Shown here: positions 42,021 through 51,625 of the stretch, piece by piece
How the letters are laid out: each line of letters opens with the position of its first letter
Numbering within the stretch: the first letter of the stretch is position 1
Source of the DNA: Mastigias papua
Taxonomy: Eukaryota > Cnidaria > Scyphozoa > Rhizostomeae > Mastigiidae
Direction: 5' to 3'
NCBI GenBank assembly: GCA_964019165.1
Contig: OZ025274.1
Span: 10,859,907 to 10,923,906, forward strand
Length of the DNA: 64,000 bases
The notes under the pieces: generated by a model
Databases searched by the model: none
The model's input: the letters and a program-made list of their open reading frames with translations, nothing else
Told to the model about the DNA's origin: nothing
Made by a program: the position numbers and the translations under genes

Positions 42021-42284
42021 TGTAGCGTGGCTTATGCAGAGCGTACACAGAGAGAGACGTGCTCTTTGTTTGACTCTCTAATCACGACTAAATCATTTCA
42101 TAAATTACAGCACGTATAACTACAATCATAACTACAGGACACTAATTGATACGGAGACACACACCACGATAACAGGACACGATACAGACACCACCAAGGG
42201 TTGACAACATCACAGGTTTACAGGGGTTATTTTCACATGTATATTCTAATTAATTTACACAATTTCATGATCACATATATTACA
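42021..42284 (-). repeat. Gypsy-A2 5' LTR
   Basis: 264 bases, TGTAGCGTGG to ATTACA, matching 35378-35587 plus 38446-38504 and related to Gypsy-A1 and Gypsy-B LTRs. Confidence 0.88.
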
Positions 42285-42288
42285 TCTG

Positions 42289-42707
42289 GAAAGCTAAGCA
42301 ATGTGTTTAACAGAGCCTGCTTGTTGTTAGGAGGTAACTGGGGGTTAATAGCGGCTTCCAGTTCTTTCAACGTATCAAGCTCCATGACAGACATATTATT
42401 AATACTACCGCAGATTTGAGAAGATGAAAGTTGAGTTGGAATGGAGATAGATTCAAAAACTGGTTGGACTTGAGCAATTTTCTGACCCTTGGAAAGTTGG
42501 ATAGGAGAATCAGAAGGATTCATGACACGCACAGAGACCTTACCATCAGCAGCAATATTGAGCATAGACGCAATGATATAAGAGCAATTGTCAGATTTTT
42601 CACAGGGAGATATCATGCCTAACAGGTTTGAATAACCACGAGGGGTTTTAGCAACCAGACGGCATTCACTACGACCAGGGATAGAAAAACTATCGACAAG
42701 AGCAAGT
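42289..42707 (-). pseudogene. Gypsy-B pol segment between protease and RT
   Basis: The frame reads LALVDSFSIPGRSECRLVAK, VSVRVMNPSDSPIQLSKGQK and ends LLNTLLSFPDV. It is closely similar to the equivalent segment of Gypsy-A2 at 41855-41380. It is cut at one end by the TTAA transposon (42712) and at the other by Gypsy-A2 (42284). Confidence 0.8.
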
Positions 42708-42836
42708 TTAAGGTGGTCCCTCATCAAATAACAAAACTTTTGCCCTGCTCATGGTACATGAAAACCTAGTTAGGTTTTCTTTCACAGAGAGCTTCATGCT
42801 AAAACTTCTAAAATAATATTTCCAATTTATGCAAAT

Positions 42837-42852
42837 ATGATGACGTCATCAT
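42837..42852. promoter_or_regulatory. CRE-containing palindrome
   Basis: ATGATGACGTCATCAT is a perfect 16-base palindrome with the ATF/CREB site TGACGTCA at its centre. It lies near the transposase 3' side, so a promoter role for that gene is not obvious. Confidence 0.4.
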
Positions 42853-43248
42853 CATAATCTTAACTCCAGTATATTTTCATGCAGCATAATTCAGGAATGG
42901 GAAGTTGGATCTAGCTCAAACTTTTACAGCAATTGCAAGACAGCTTCCTTGAGGGACAGAACAAGAATTTTGTAAAAAATGCATCTAACAAATATTCTAC
43001 AAGCAATGTAGAGCATTTCTACAAATTCTAGGTACAGCCATTTACTTAAAACAATGCATATCATATGACTGAGAAGAGATAATGAAAAAATTCTAGTTCT
43101 GGCCCTCAGGTAACATCTATGGATTACAACTGCCAAGTCTCAAGGCAATAGACCATGCCAACATGAAAATATCTTACATGAAAATCTGTATTGCCTTGAA
43201 ATGTGATTTTGAGAAATCGGGTGAAGAAAGTTGACAAACAAAAAGTTT

Positions 43249-45098
43249 CTAATAGGCTCCAGAAACGTAGGATTCTCCACCCTCTTCTTCCCTCTCCTTG
43301 TCAAGGTATCCTTTCCTAATGCTTCTGAGTTGCTTTCTCCTTCTCCTTACAGCTTCAGATTCTTTCTTATCAATGCCTCTCACTCTATCTTTTAGCTTAT
43401 CAGCAGATGCTTTCTTTGTGAAAATGCCAGATTTGATTCTGGAATGGTTCAGAACACTGTGAATCCCTGAAGGTCCTTCATTAAATTCAAGCACAGCTGA
43501 ATTTACACCCAATTCCAAAACATCCTTTTCAACATATATATTTTTTGGACATTTTGTCCAAATAATGTTATTTAAGGCTTCATTTGCATTTTGGGTTTTC
43601 CCATGTAAACATTTTTTGAGCAATTCATCATTGCTTAGTTCAGTAAAAATTGGTTTGAGCAATTCATGAATCCAGATTGGAATGACTATTGTCTGTTTGT
43701 ATTTCTTTGTACTATCACCTTGGTTTCTTTTCCATTTGCACCAAGAACTAGGCCTTGGTGGACAAAACTGATGTTGATATCTCTCATCTGCAAAGTCTGT
43801 TGAATGCCACAGAATAGCCCCAACAGCCTTCTTCATTGGATATAACTTGCCGCTATTCTGTCTAATTGCCAAACCAAAGTAATTCTGCAAGGAATTAATA
43901 ACCTTGTCAGTTAATTTACCTCTTCCAGACAATGGGGTTTTGGAGTTCTGATAAGATTTTCTAAGAGCTGTCAGGCGATTTCCAAGACGCTTCTGGATGT
44001 GCCCAACACATTAAAGTTTCTTTGGAATGATGCCATATTTGTCATAGGGTTTTGCATTAACAACTTCCTTAAATGAAGTTGTATCTCCATCTCCTATATA
44101 GTCTTCATAAATCAGTCCATACTTTTCAGCGGATGTGCAAAATATGTCAACTGCTCCAGTAGCTTCCATGGCTCCAGATGACTTTTTGTGATTAATTTTG
44201 CAGACATGATCAGCAAGCCAGTTTTCATATTCTTGTGTCCCCTTCCTTGACTGCCATACCTGACAAGATTTGCAATTCTTTGCAAACACAGCAGTATCCA
44301 AACACTTGCCAGAAGTATTGCTGTTACCACACCATTCAAAGATGCATGACCACGTTTCTGCCATGATCCATCTAGTGAGCATTGGCACAGGTGCTTACCG
44401 TCCAGTTCTTTCACACCAGACTGCTTAATTTCAAAGGCTGCTTTTGCTTTTGATGCATCTGCTGCATTTTCATAGGCATTATAAAGCTCCTGATTTAGAT
44501 TTCCATATGCATTCTCTGAGACACCCTTCATGTTCATGCATCTTGAAAAGCTCTGAATTGCCTGATGCCCTTTACCGATTTCACGGAAGGCTATCACAGT
44601 CCTTACATTTACCTCAAAAAAATTTCTGCCACGACCAGTGGTTGGTGAACACTGTTCTGACAGAAATGTACTTTGTTGCCAACAACAAGAAGCACATCTC
44701 ACCAATATTTTATTTGCAAAACCCATTCTTAATTTTAGCAAATCAATGACTTCAACAGTAGAGCCACATTCCGGGCATTTTCCAAGGGAGGATATCAAAT
44801 TCATTAGGATGCTCATATTTATCAATACAAAATAATTGTTGCCATCTTCATTATCCGAATCATTTCTTGCATCGTGAATGGCAAGCTTTCGCTTTTTACA
44901 TGAAAGTGTTCCTTCCACTTCAGGGTGATCTCCTTGGGTGGTTTCTCCCTGCTCGTTTGGCTGAGTTGGTCCTATTGGCCTAGGTAAACTAGCGACATCT
45001 TCATTCACTCTAGTCATTTTAGTGTGCCTATTTCCTTGAAAACACCTTCTCTTGAAAGCAGATGAGCGAGATCCCCTTTTAGTTTTCTTTGAACCCAT
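43249..45098 (-). pseudogene. Mutator-like (PF20700-type) transposase, broken
   Basis: The start codon is at 45098, with a basic N-terminus. A zinc-ribbon-like CPECGS and CASCCW pair follows near residues 108 and 136. Catalytic landmarks follow: Asp in SLDGSWQKRGHASLNGVV, paired Cys in KNCKSC, and IGDGDTTSF with the likely second Asp. CVGHIQKRLG supplies a CxxH motif as in the MULE/Kolobok group, and GKLTDKVINSLQNYFGLAIR comes after it. A one-base frameshift near 44333 and an in-frame TAA just before CVGH break the gene. The C-terminus is strongly basic. I assign the family from remembered landmarks, not a search. Confidence 0.7.
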
Positions 45099-45522
45099 AG
45101 TCCCAAGGATAAGAACTCTGTGAAAATTAAAGTGTTGTAGCGAACTTTTGCTAACTATACAGACAATGTTGTGCGAAAGAACATTTTTTTTTGAAAGTTC
45201 ATCATGAAGAAGAGGCGGGAATAGAGAGCAATTGTGAGGCTACTGAAAAAAGAATGGACCTGTGACTAAGAACAATGATTTTAGCAGAGTACGTGGTAGT
45301 ACATAGCTGGAAAAAGAAATAATTTTTGTTGCTAGGGCATTGCTATGGATAATTTCTTACACCAGTTGATAAAAAAGCGACGATTTCTACAAAAATTTGC
45401 AATCTACACGATCTCAACGTGTTCTCACCGATTCTTCATTGCTTTAGGCTCCATTTAAAAAGAAAAACCAAAATACTAAAAATTGAAGCTCAATCTAGAT
45501 TTTTGTTGTGGAACCACCTTAA

Positions 45523-46150
45523 CTGGGCCCTGGCTGGTGGACTGCGTGAAGTATGGGTGTGCTTCCTCCCTGGGAGTACGGGAAGGGGCCGAACACGTAA
45601 ATAATATACCAGACAGGGAAGTCCAGGGAGTCAAAGGGGTACACCCATGAGGGCCAACAAGGCCATACGAACCCCCTAAGACGGATAGTTGGAGTTTATG
45701 GGAAACAATAAAATCCCAGCCTAGAATGCATTTTAATGGCTGCAATAAGTTGCTACAAACCATAAATTCAACTTCATAACTATATTCACAACCTGGTAAA
45801 GAGAACTAGGTTACCAGTAACCCTGAAAAGTTTAAGAGCTGACCTGTAACTGACAAACATGGCTGAGAAGAAATACTCCTGAGTGGGGCCAATGTTTTAC
45901 CTTGACGGGACCAGTTATCAGCAATTTGTTGGTAAGCATCAGCACTTAAGATGGATCGCATGGATCCTGTATCCAAAAGTACGGATAACTTTACACCACC
46001 AGGAAATTCGCAAAATAAAAGAGGCTGGCAAGGTAGGGGAAAATCAGGAGAATTTCCTACAGCAAAAACAGAGGGGTGGTCATCGTGCCAACCTCATAAT
46101 ACCGAGGCACCCCTTCAAAGTTTAAAGGAAACGACTTATGCATAGAATTT
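45523..46150 (-). pseudogene. Gypsy-B protease
   Basis: The minus strand contains LSVLLDTGSMRSILSADAYQ, a retropepsin-like Asp-Thr-Gly site, at about 46000-45940. CILGWDFIVSHKLQLSVLGG follows in the frame at 45763-45476. A stop lies between them near 45835. The gene is cut by the TTAA transposon at 45518. Confidence 0.75.
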
Positions 46151-46179
46151 TGCAATGTTCTATTTTCCAAAAACTGTGA

Positions 46180-46385
46180 TTGGTCGTCGTTTGCTCCTCA
46201 GGGCTGAAACGTTGGTTGCTGCCGCAAACTTCAGGCTTGTGCCCCCAACCTCCACACACCGTGCATTGTTTCTCCCTACGGTGAAGGGAACATGATCACA
46301 CAATGTGCCCTATCTCTTTACACAGGAAACAACGAAAGCGTCTAGTTGACTGATCTGTGGGTAAATCACGACCTACGGCTGCGAC
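46180..46385 (-). pseudogene. Gypsy-B gag zinc knuckles
   Basis: The frame reads RCFLCKEIGHIV and CTVCGGWGHKPEVC, two CCHC nucleocapsid knuckles, with one stop between them in place of a residue. The LINE tail at 46391 cuts it from the rest of gag. Confidence 0.68.
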
Positions 46386-46390
46386 AACAT

Positions 46391-46600
46391 TTCATTTCAT
46401 TTCATTTTTCATTCTTTATTCACGGTAACCCCGTCGGCAAAGGGCATTTTTCAGGGGGCCGTGAAACAAATAAATAAATAAAAGAAAAATATTAAAGTCT
46501 ACAATTTACAGCTAATATAATCTACAAACGAAAATAAAAAAGTTAATGACAACGCTAAGTTAAAGTTAAAATCAAAACATAATTATCCTACAAGCTTTAC
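46391..46600 (-). mobile_element. LINE 3' tail fragment
   Basis: On the minus strand the segment ends CGACGGGGTTACCGTGAATA and then a (GAAAT)n run (46391-46412 on plus). A stable, repeated 3' end with a short tandem tail is typical of CR1/L2-type LINEs. No coding sequence remains. It separates the Gypsy-B zinc knuckles from gag. Confidence 0.6.
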
Positions 46601-46606
46601 AGCCGA

Positions 46607-47240
46607 TCACACAACAGGAGGGCGGGTGGCCGCCATCTCGTACACTAGCTTCTCCGAACGGTCAAGACGTTGAAGATCAACGGACATCATATGGGGCAAG
46701 GGCTGGGCAGCTGTGGTGGAGCAAGCGGTGGGGGGGGCTGAGGCAAGGCACCAAGAGCACGGAACCGCTGAGCAAACTGTACCATCGTATCCAAGTCCAG
46801 TGTAGGGTCGGATTCCAGGAGCTTCAGTCACAAATCCCTTGGAAGGCCATGCATAAATTGGTGTCAAAGGAGGGTGGTGAATGCATCATCACTGAGGTCA
46901 GGCTCCACTGTATGTAAGAGCTCCCGAAGATGCCATAAAAAAGAGAATGATTCTCTGAAGGGTGCAACTCTTGAGAATGAAATTCCTTGTAGTAGCTCTC
47001 ATGCTGAACAGAGGGCTTGAAATAATCACGCAAACTTGCTGTAAGGTGGGCATACGTGGCTTTGGCTTCATTTGCAAGTGTGTTGTAAAATGTGGCAGCA
47101 GGCCCCTAGAGAAATACAGGCAATTTAGTGAGTCGGGCAGCGTTATCCCATCCATTGGCAATGGCACAACGGTCAAAATGGCAAAGCCAGTGGTCAAAGT
47201 CACCACCATCAAAGCGGTCAGGCAGAACGGTGGAGGCCAT
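46607..47240 (-). pseudogene. Gypsy-B gag
   Basis: The start codon at 47240 opens ASTVLPDRFDGGDFDHWLCH, a gag beginning also seen in Gypsy-H. It lies 12 bases after the primer binding site (minus TGGTGACAGGAGGTTT, 47253-47268). Later frames carry LRDYFKPSVQHESYYKEFHS and LLESDPTLDLDTMVQFAQ. At least two frame breaks (near 47105 and 46900) disrupt it. Confidence 0.75.
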
Positions 47241-47367
47241 GGTCCTGGTACGAAACCTCCTGTCACCAATTTGTAACAGATAGCTCGACTCAGAGAGACA
47301 CGTCTTATTTACTTCAAGTCTGAATCTCAACTAACTAATTGAAAAGTGAAAGTGCGAGAAAATAACC

Positions 47368-47439
47368 GACCCGAGCGGGATTCGAACTCGCGACCCCTGA
47401 CTTTGTACGTCGGTGCTCTACCAACTGAGCTATCGGGCC
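47368..47439 (-). tRNA. tRNA-Thr-like SINE head, unit 1
   Basis: The minus strand folds as a tRNA: acceptor GGCCCGA/TCGGGTC, D arm GCTC-GAGC, a 7-base anticodon loop GTACAAA and a T loop TTCGAAT. The A and B boxes for RNA polymerase III (TAGCTCAGTTGG and GGTTCGAATCC-like GAGTTCGAATCC) are good. The loop would give anticodon ACA, and the anticodon stem has a C-A mismatch. It is a SINE promoter rather than a working tRNA. Confidence 0.6.
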
Positions 47440-47677
47440 ACGCTTCCAAATCGTTGCTCAAGGGTAGGTCATTTGCTCGCACCGCCCCTCTCTTAACCAA
47501 TTTGCACAGGGGAGCCATCGCAGCTCCATCGCAATGTGCATTGGACCTGCTGTTGAGAGAGGACTGCTCACACCAGGGGGGCCATCGCAGCCCCATCGAC
47601 TGGATAGAGTTGAGGAAGGTTAAGTAGAAGCAACAGGGTTTGGAAGAAATGAAAAGTGAAAGTGCGAGAAAATAACC

Positions 47678-47749
47678 GACCCGAGCGGGATTCGAACTCG
47701 CGACCCCTGACTTTGTACGTCAGTGCTCTACCAACTGAGCTATCGGGCC
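47678..47749 (-). tRNA. tRNA-Thr-like SINE head, unit 2
   Basis: Same as unit 1, but the anticodon stem CTGAC/GTCAG is fully paired, so this unit is closest to a folding tRNA. The loop is again GTACAAA. Confidence 0.6.
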
Positions 47750-47987
47750 ACGCTTCCAAATCGTTGCTCAAGGGTAGGTCATTTGCTCGCACCGCCCCTC
47801 TCTTAACCAATTTGCACAGGGGAGCCATCACAGCTCCATCGCAATGTGCATTGGACCTGCTGTTGAGAGAGGACTGCTCACACCAGGGGGGCCATCGCAG
47901 CCCCATCGACTGGATAGAGTTGAGGAAGGTTAAGTAGAAGCAACAGGGTTTGGAAGAAATGAAAAGTGAAAGTGCGAGAAAATAACT

Positions 47988-48059
47988 GACCCGAGCGGGA
48001 TTCGAACTCGCGACCCCTGACTTTGTATGTCGGTGCTCTACCAACTGAGCTATCGGGCC
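47988..48059 (-). tRNA. tRNA-Thr-like SINE head, unit 3
   Basis: Same fold as unit 1, with loop ATACAAA and a C-A mismatch in the anticodon stem. A 3' half-copy on the plus strand lies at 48228-48260. Confidence 0.58.
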
Positions 48060-48505
48060 ACGCTTCCAAATCGTTGCTCAAGGGTAGGTCATTTGCTCGC
48101 ACCGCCCCTCTCTTAACCAATTTGCACAGGGGAGCCATCGCAGCTCCATCGCAATGTGCATTGGACCTGCTGTTGAGAGAGGACTGCTCACACCAGGGGG
48201 GCCATCGCAGCCCCATCGACTGGATAGAGTCAGGGGTCGCGAGTCGAATCCCGCTCGGGTTGGTTATTTTCTCGCACTTTCACTTTTCATTTCTTCCAAA
48301 CCCTGTTGCTTCTACTTAACTAACTAATTCTTCTAATTCTCTTACACATAACTAGAATCATAACTACAGGGTGCGGATGCTCACACGACAATAACAGGAC
48401 ATTATAGAGACAGTACTTTCGATTGACGATATTACAGACTCACTGGCTTAATTTCACATACACAATACAAATCATACATAGGTGATCACACAATATTACA
48501 GCTGA

Positions 48506-48994
48506 TGGTGTTTTCTTTAGAAGTGTTGACCATGTTGCAAATAGATTTAACAGCCTTGGAGAGAAAATTTTTACCACGGTCTGACAACAGTTTCCTAGGG
48601 CTGAATGACGGCAGAGAATCTCTTCGACAAACAATTTGTCAGTAATTAGAGCATCAGCATTCTTAGCTGCTTATGCTTTGGGCCACTTTGTAAGGTAATC
48701 TGTGAAGATAAAAATGTATTTGTTACCTGTGTCGGATGTTGGAAAGGGGACTAGAACGTCTACGGCAACACGATCAAATAGACCGTCGACTGGTATTGGT
48801 TGTAACGGGGCCGTAGGCAAGTTGCGGAGCGATTTCCTTGTGGCACAATCAACACAAGATGAACACCATCGTTTAGTTTCTGTATACATACCTGCCGAAT
48901 AATACCTTGCCTTAATTTTTAAATATGTTTTCTCAAATGAAAGATTCCCTGTGCAACGTCCTGGGTTCTTGTTATGATGGTGAGCAGTCGCCAT
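48506..48994 (-). pseudogene. Gypsy-F integrase core
   Basis: The minus strand reads FEKTYLKIKARYYSAGMY, CSSCVDCATRK (zinc-binding Cys pair), Asp in VAVDVLVPFP and FIFTDYLTKWPKA. After a stop and a frame break the second Asp region follows, and KTPSA runs into the Gypsy-B insertion. The gene resumes at 30352 with YHLECDGL. The zinc-binding His region is cut by the R1 LTR. Confidence 0.75.
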
Positions 48995-48997
48995 ACC

Positions 48998-49347
48998 TGT
49001 AACAGTACTTTATGCCTAGGCCGTAGGCCTAACGAAGAATTAGCAAAAGAGAACAACCCTTGATGCTGTCTATGATAATGCAGAGCAAAGACTGATGAAT
49101 ATGAATTAAACACTCGTTACATATGACATCAACTGAACGCCAATCAATACATGGCACGTCAAGATCACAATACACGATATGTCACGATCACAATACACGT
49201 TGACAGGACAACACTTTGCCCGGAAAGGGTACTTACTACACACAACATGACTCCACAGGGACGCAAGACTGAAGCGCGCAACATGATAATTAAAATAACA
49301 AGGAATACAGCACAGCACAACTAAAGCATCAAATTCAATTCGTTACA
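48998..49347 (-). repeat. Solo LTR of family R1 in Gypsy-F
   Basis: 350 bases with inverted ends TGTAAC and GTTACA, in the minus orientation. It interrupts the Gypsy-F integrase between EEITSG and ATAHHHN. It matches 14671-15035 and 16967-17160 plus 20373-20530. The target duplication is unclear. Confidence 0.68.
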
Positions 49348-50434
49348 CCTGAAGTAATTTCTTCATGTAGTGCAAGCATGATCTTTTCCTTCAAAACCCT
49401 TGGGATTACTAGTAGTTTACGCACATTAACTCTAGAGTGGACCTTGCCATTATCTAGATAGTAGAGAATACCTTTTTCGTACACATAATTTTCAATATTG
49501 GCCATTAGTCGCCTAGCACTATCAGAGTCTTTGGGAATATTACCCTTATCGAAATAATCTATCAGATCTTGGAGACTGGGATCTTGCGTCTGAAACTATC
49601 TGACTCTGTCTAGTTGTAATCCGGGCGAGTCAATAGCATTTACATTAGTCTCTATAGCTGGGCCTCATCTGGGTGTGGTATCCTGGATAGTGCGTCAGCA
49701 TTACCATGCAGTTTACCTGCCCTATGCTTAATGTTAAACGTGTAACTCTGCAATGTAAGGACCAACAGGAAAGTCGGGAGTGAGGGCCTCTTGCATTGTT
49801 AAGCCATTTAAGAGGGTTGTGGTCTGTTATTATGTCAAACATCTTGCCATATAGGTATGGTCTAAAGTGCTTGATACCCCATACTATAGCTTGCATTGTT
49901 AAGCCATTTAAGAGGGTTGTGGTCTGTTATTATGTCAAACATCTTGCCATATAGGTATGGTCTAAAGTGCTTGATACCCCATACTATAGCTGGAGATTCT
50001 CTTTCTATAGTTGTATATTTTCGTTCATATCTTTTCAGACTGCTACTTGCGAATGCTATTGTCTTTTCAACCCCATTAATATTCTGTGATAATACCGCAC
50101 CAAGACCTGTATTACTAGCGTCTGTATAGAATGTGAATATTTCCTTGAAGTTCGGATATGCTATTATTGATGCAGAAAGCAGCGCGCGTCTTAGTTGGTC
50201 AAAAGATTGTTGGCATTCTTCGGACCATTTAAATTTAACACCTTTCTTAAGTAATGCATGTATTGGAGTAGCGATAGTGGCAAATCCTTTGATGAACCTA
50301 CGATAGTATGACGCGAATGCTACAAAACTACGAACCTCATTACAATTAGTCGGTACTGGGTACTTTTTGATAATCGCAATCTTTTCAGAGTTAGGCCTAA
50401 TACCTTCTTTACCTACGACAGGACCTGAATACAA
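49348..50434 (-). pseudogene. Gypsy-F RNase H and RT connection
   Basis: The frame at 50434-49862 shows VVGKEGIRPNSEKIAIIKKY, ASYYRRFIKGFATIATPIH, FYTDASNTGLGAVLSQN and DIITDHNPLKWLNNA, which are the RT connection and RNase H. The linker toward integrase (to 49348) is full of stops. A 100-base tandem duplication lies in RNase H (49790-49989). The RT palm is missing upstream. Confidence 0.75.
49790..49989 (-). repeat. 100-base tandem duplication in Gypsy-F RNase H
   Basis: 49790-49889 and 49890-49989 appear identical. The duplication repeats the VWGIKHFRPYLYGKMFDI segment and shifts the frame. Confidence 0.85.
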
Positions 50435-50627
50435 AACTTATGGGGAATCCTATATTGGCGTTGAGCTAGCGGTTAGTGGTCTCCTGTGTCTATATTATGA
50501 GTAAAGCGATGGGCTCTGCCAAAGTCGAATTTATTTGTTATACGTCCTGATATTCGAGCAATAAATCTATCAGACGACACTTTTCACTTTCATTTATGCT
50601 GCACTTAGATAAATCAATATTGTCAAT

Positions 50628-51570
50628 TCACGAAGTAGAAGAATCAGAAGTCTTCGTCCCTTTCTCCCTGAGACAGTCTCTGTCATCAAGTATTTCTGCA
50701 ATTCCCACACAAGTACCTGCATGTATTTTTACTGGAGAGAGATTAGCATTTGCAATTCTAATAGGAGTTTGACCTCTAGTGACATTTGCTACACAACGAG
50801 CTGGAAAAAGTGAAAAGTCGTGACTAACTACCTCGTACTTTGGCTCGACAAGAACGGTTCCTTTTAGCCCAGTTACAGACCCAATAAGAAGTGCTTCGCT
50901 ATGCGCAGGTATTTCCAGCATCTCTACAGCGCAAACGGGAACTCAGATGGGTTGCTGTAGAGCACTAGCATGCAAGGACTGTTGACCAAGCTTAAGACAC
51001 GTGCTACCTAAATTTAAACTTGCATATGATTTGATGAGAAAATCTGTTCCTAAGAGGAAGGAATATTTAAAATTACGAATGACATAGCAATCAACGTACC
51101 ATATAGTGTCTCCTAGATCTGATTCTACAGTTTTTTTACCAACGATACTCAGATTTTCTCTTGTAGCGGTTTTAGCTTTGATACTACACGGTTGTATTTC
51201 TAATAGCGTTTTAGAATGTCTATTAATAAGTTCACATAATTTTGAACTCATTATTAAAATACCAGATCCAGGATCAACAACTATATCTGTTTGGTAATTC
51301 GCAACCTTAGCGTTAAATGTTACACATTGATATACATCAATTTTATTTACTGCATGAATTACCTTAGCTGCTTTAGGAATTTTTGTAGTCAGTGTAGGCT
51401 GCATCACACCCCAAAGATGACACGTGAGCACCCTTCTCTGGTTTTTTGGCTTCTGGTGAAATGACCTTTTCGAACGGCATTCACGTTCATAATGCCCCAC
51501 CTTCTTTCAATAGTTGCATATAGGACGGCCATCTGTGCTCCTCCGATTTCGATCGCTAGACCAGTTGTAC
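50628..51570 (-). pseudogene. Gypsy-F protease and gag zinc knuckle
   Basis: From about 51570 the minus strand shows STDGRPICNY, a stop, then KVGHYERECR, a CCHC knuckle with one ligand lost. The protease follows with DIVVDPGSGILIMS, where the usual Ser or Thr after the catalytic Asp is Pro, and FLLGTDFLIKS. The frame at 50921-50628 continues the spacer (EIPAHSEALLIGSVTGLKG). It is closely related to Gypsy-D. The changed active site and frame breaks make it inactive. Confidence 0.72.
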
Positions 51571-51625
51571 CTCCTTCCATAATTCGGGGGTCCTGCAGAT
51601 ATTTTGGATTCCGTGCGGACAGTCG

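Larger units (their letters stand above)
35378..42284 (-). mobile_element. Gypsy-A2, gag-less LTR element with Harbinger-2 inside
   Basis: The 3' LTR (35378-38504, interrupted by Harbinger-2) and 5' LTR (42021-42284) are flanked by the 4-base duplication TCTG (35374-35377 and 42285-42288). The site lies within the Gypsy-B pol gene. The interior starts at the primer binding site and passes at once into the end of protease, then RT, RNase H and integrase. Gag and the protease active site are missing. Confidence 0.9.
42712..45518 (-). mobile_element. TTAA-flanked DNA transposon with Mutator-like (PF20700-type) transposase
   Basis: Short inverted termini, GGTGGTCCC at 42712 and its near inverse GGAACCACC ending at 45518, are each bordered by TTAA (42708-42711 and 45519-45522). 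The Gypsy-B frame resumes exactly across one TTAA. One gene fills the interior on the minus strand. TTAA points to a Kolobok-type element rather than a classical MULE, which makes 9-base duplications. A 16-base palindrome around TGACGTCA lies at 42837-42852. Confidence 0.78.
47341..48317 (-). repeat. Tandem trimer of a tRNA-derived SINE with inverted end
   Basis: Two full 310-base units (47341-47650, 47651-47960) and a third shorter one (47961 to about 48230) are followed by an inverted partial copy (48228-48317). The whole array is flanked by the 12-base direct repeat AACTAACTAATT (47329-47340 and 48318-48329). It therefore inserted as one piece by target-primed reverse transcription. Units differ at only a few positions. 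Each starts at a tRNA-like head on the minus strand. Confidence 0.82.
30358..48500 (-). mobile_element. Gypsy-B, LTR element swollen by nested insertions
   Basis: LTRs at 30358-30599 and 47272-48500 (240 bases after removing a SINE array) are flanked by the perfect target duplication GCTGA at 30353-30357 and 48501-48505. Pieces of gag, protease, RT, RNase H and integrase occur in the right order on the minus strand between them. The insertions are a solo LTR with a Penelope-like pair, Gypsy-A2 with Harbinger-2, a TTAA transposon, a LINE tail and a SINE trimer. Without these it would be about 5 kb. Confidence 0.88.
47272..48500 (-). repeat. Gypsy-B 5' LTR, split by SINE array
   Basis: 47272-47340 and 48318-48500 together match the 3' LTR 30358-30599. 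The target duplication GCTGA follows at 48501-48505. Confidence 0.88.
29424..51620 (-). mobile_element. Gypsy-F, old host element split by Gypsy-B
   Basis: The two parts, 29424-30357 and 48501-51620, join in frame inside the integrase when Gypsy-B and one copy of GCTGA are set aside. The left part holds the integrase end and a chromodomain-like tail. The right part holds integrase, RNase H, protease and a zinc knuckle. The polymerase palm is deleted, between about 50440 and 50620. The 5' end is cut off at Gypsy-G. The protease is similar to that of Gypsy-D. Confidence 0.75.

Noticed and set aside
42712..45518. Classical MULE (9-base duplication)
   Set aside because: The flanks show TTAA only, and the interrupted Gypsy frame resumes exactly across TTAA.
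47346..48319. Repeated 93-98-codon frames (RDSNSRPLTLYVGALPTEL) as proteins
   Set aside because: They read through the tRNA-like SINE units, so they are translations of a non-coding repeat.
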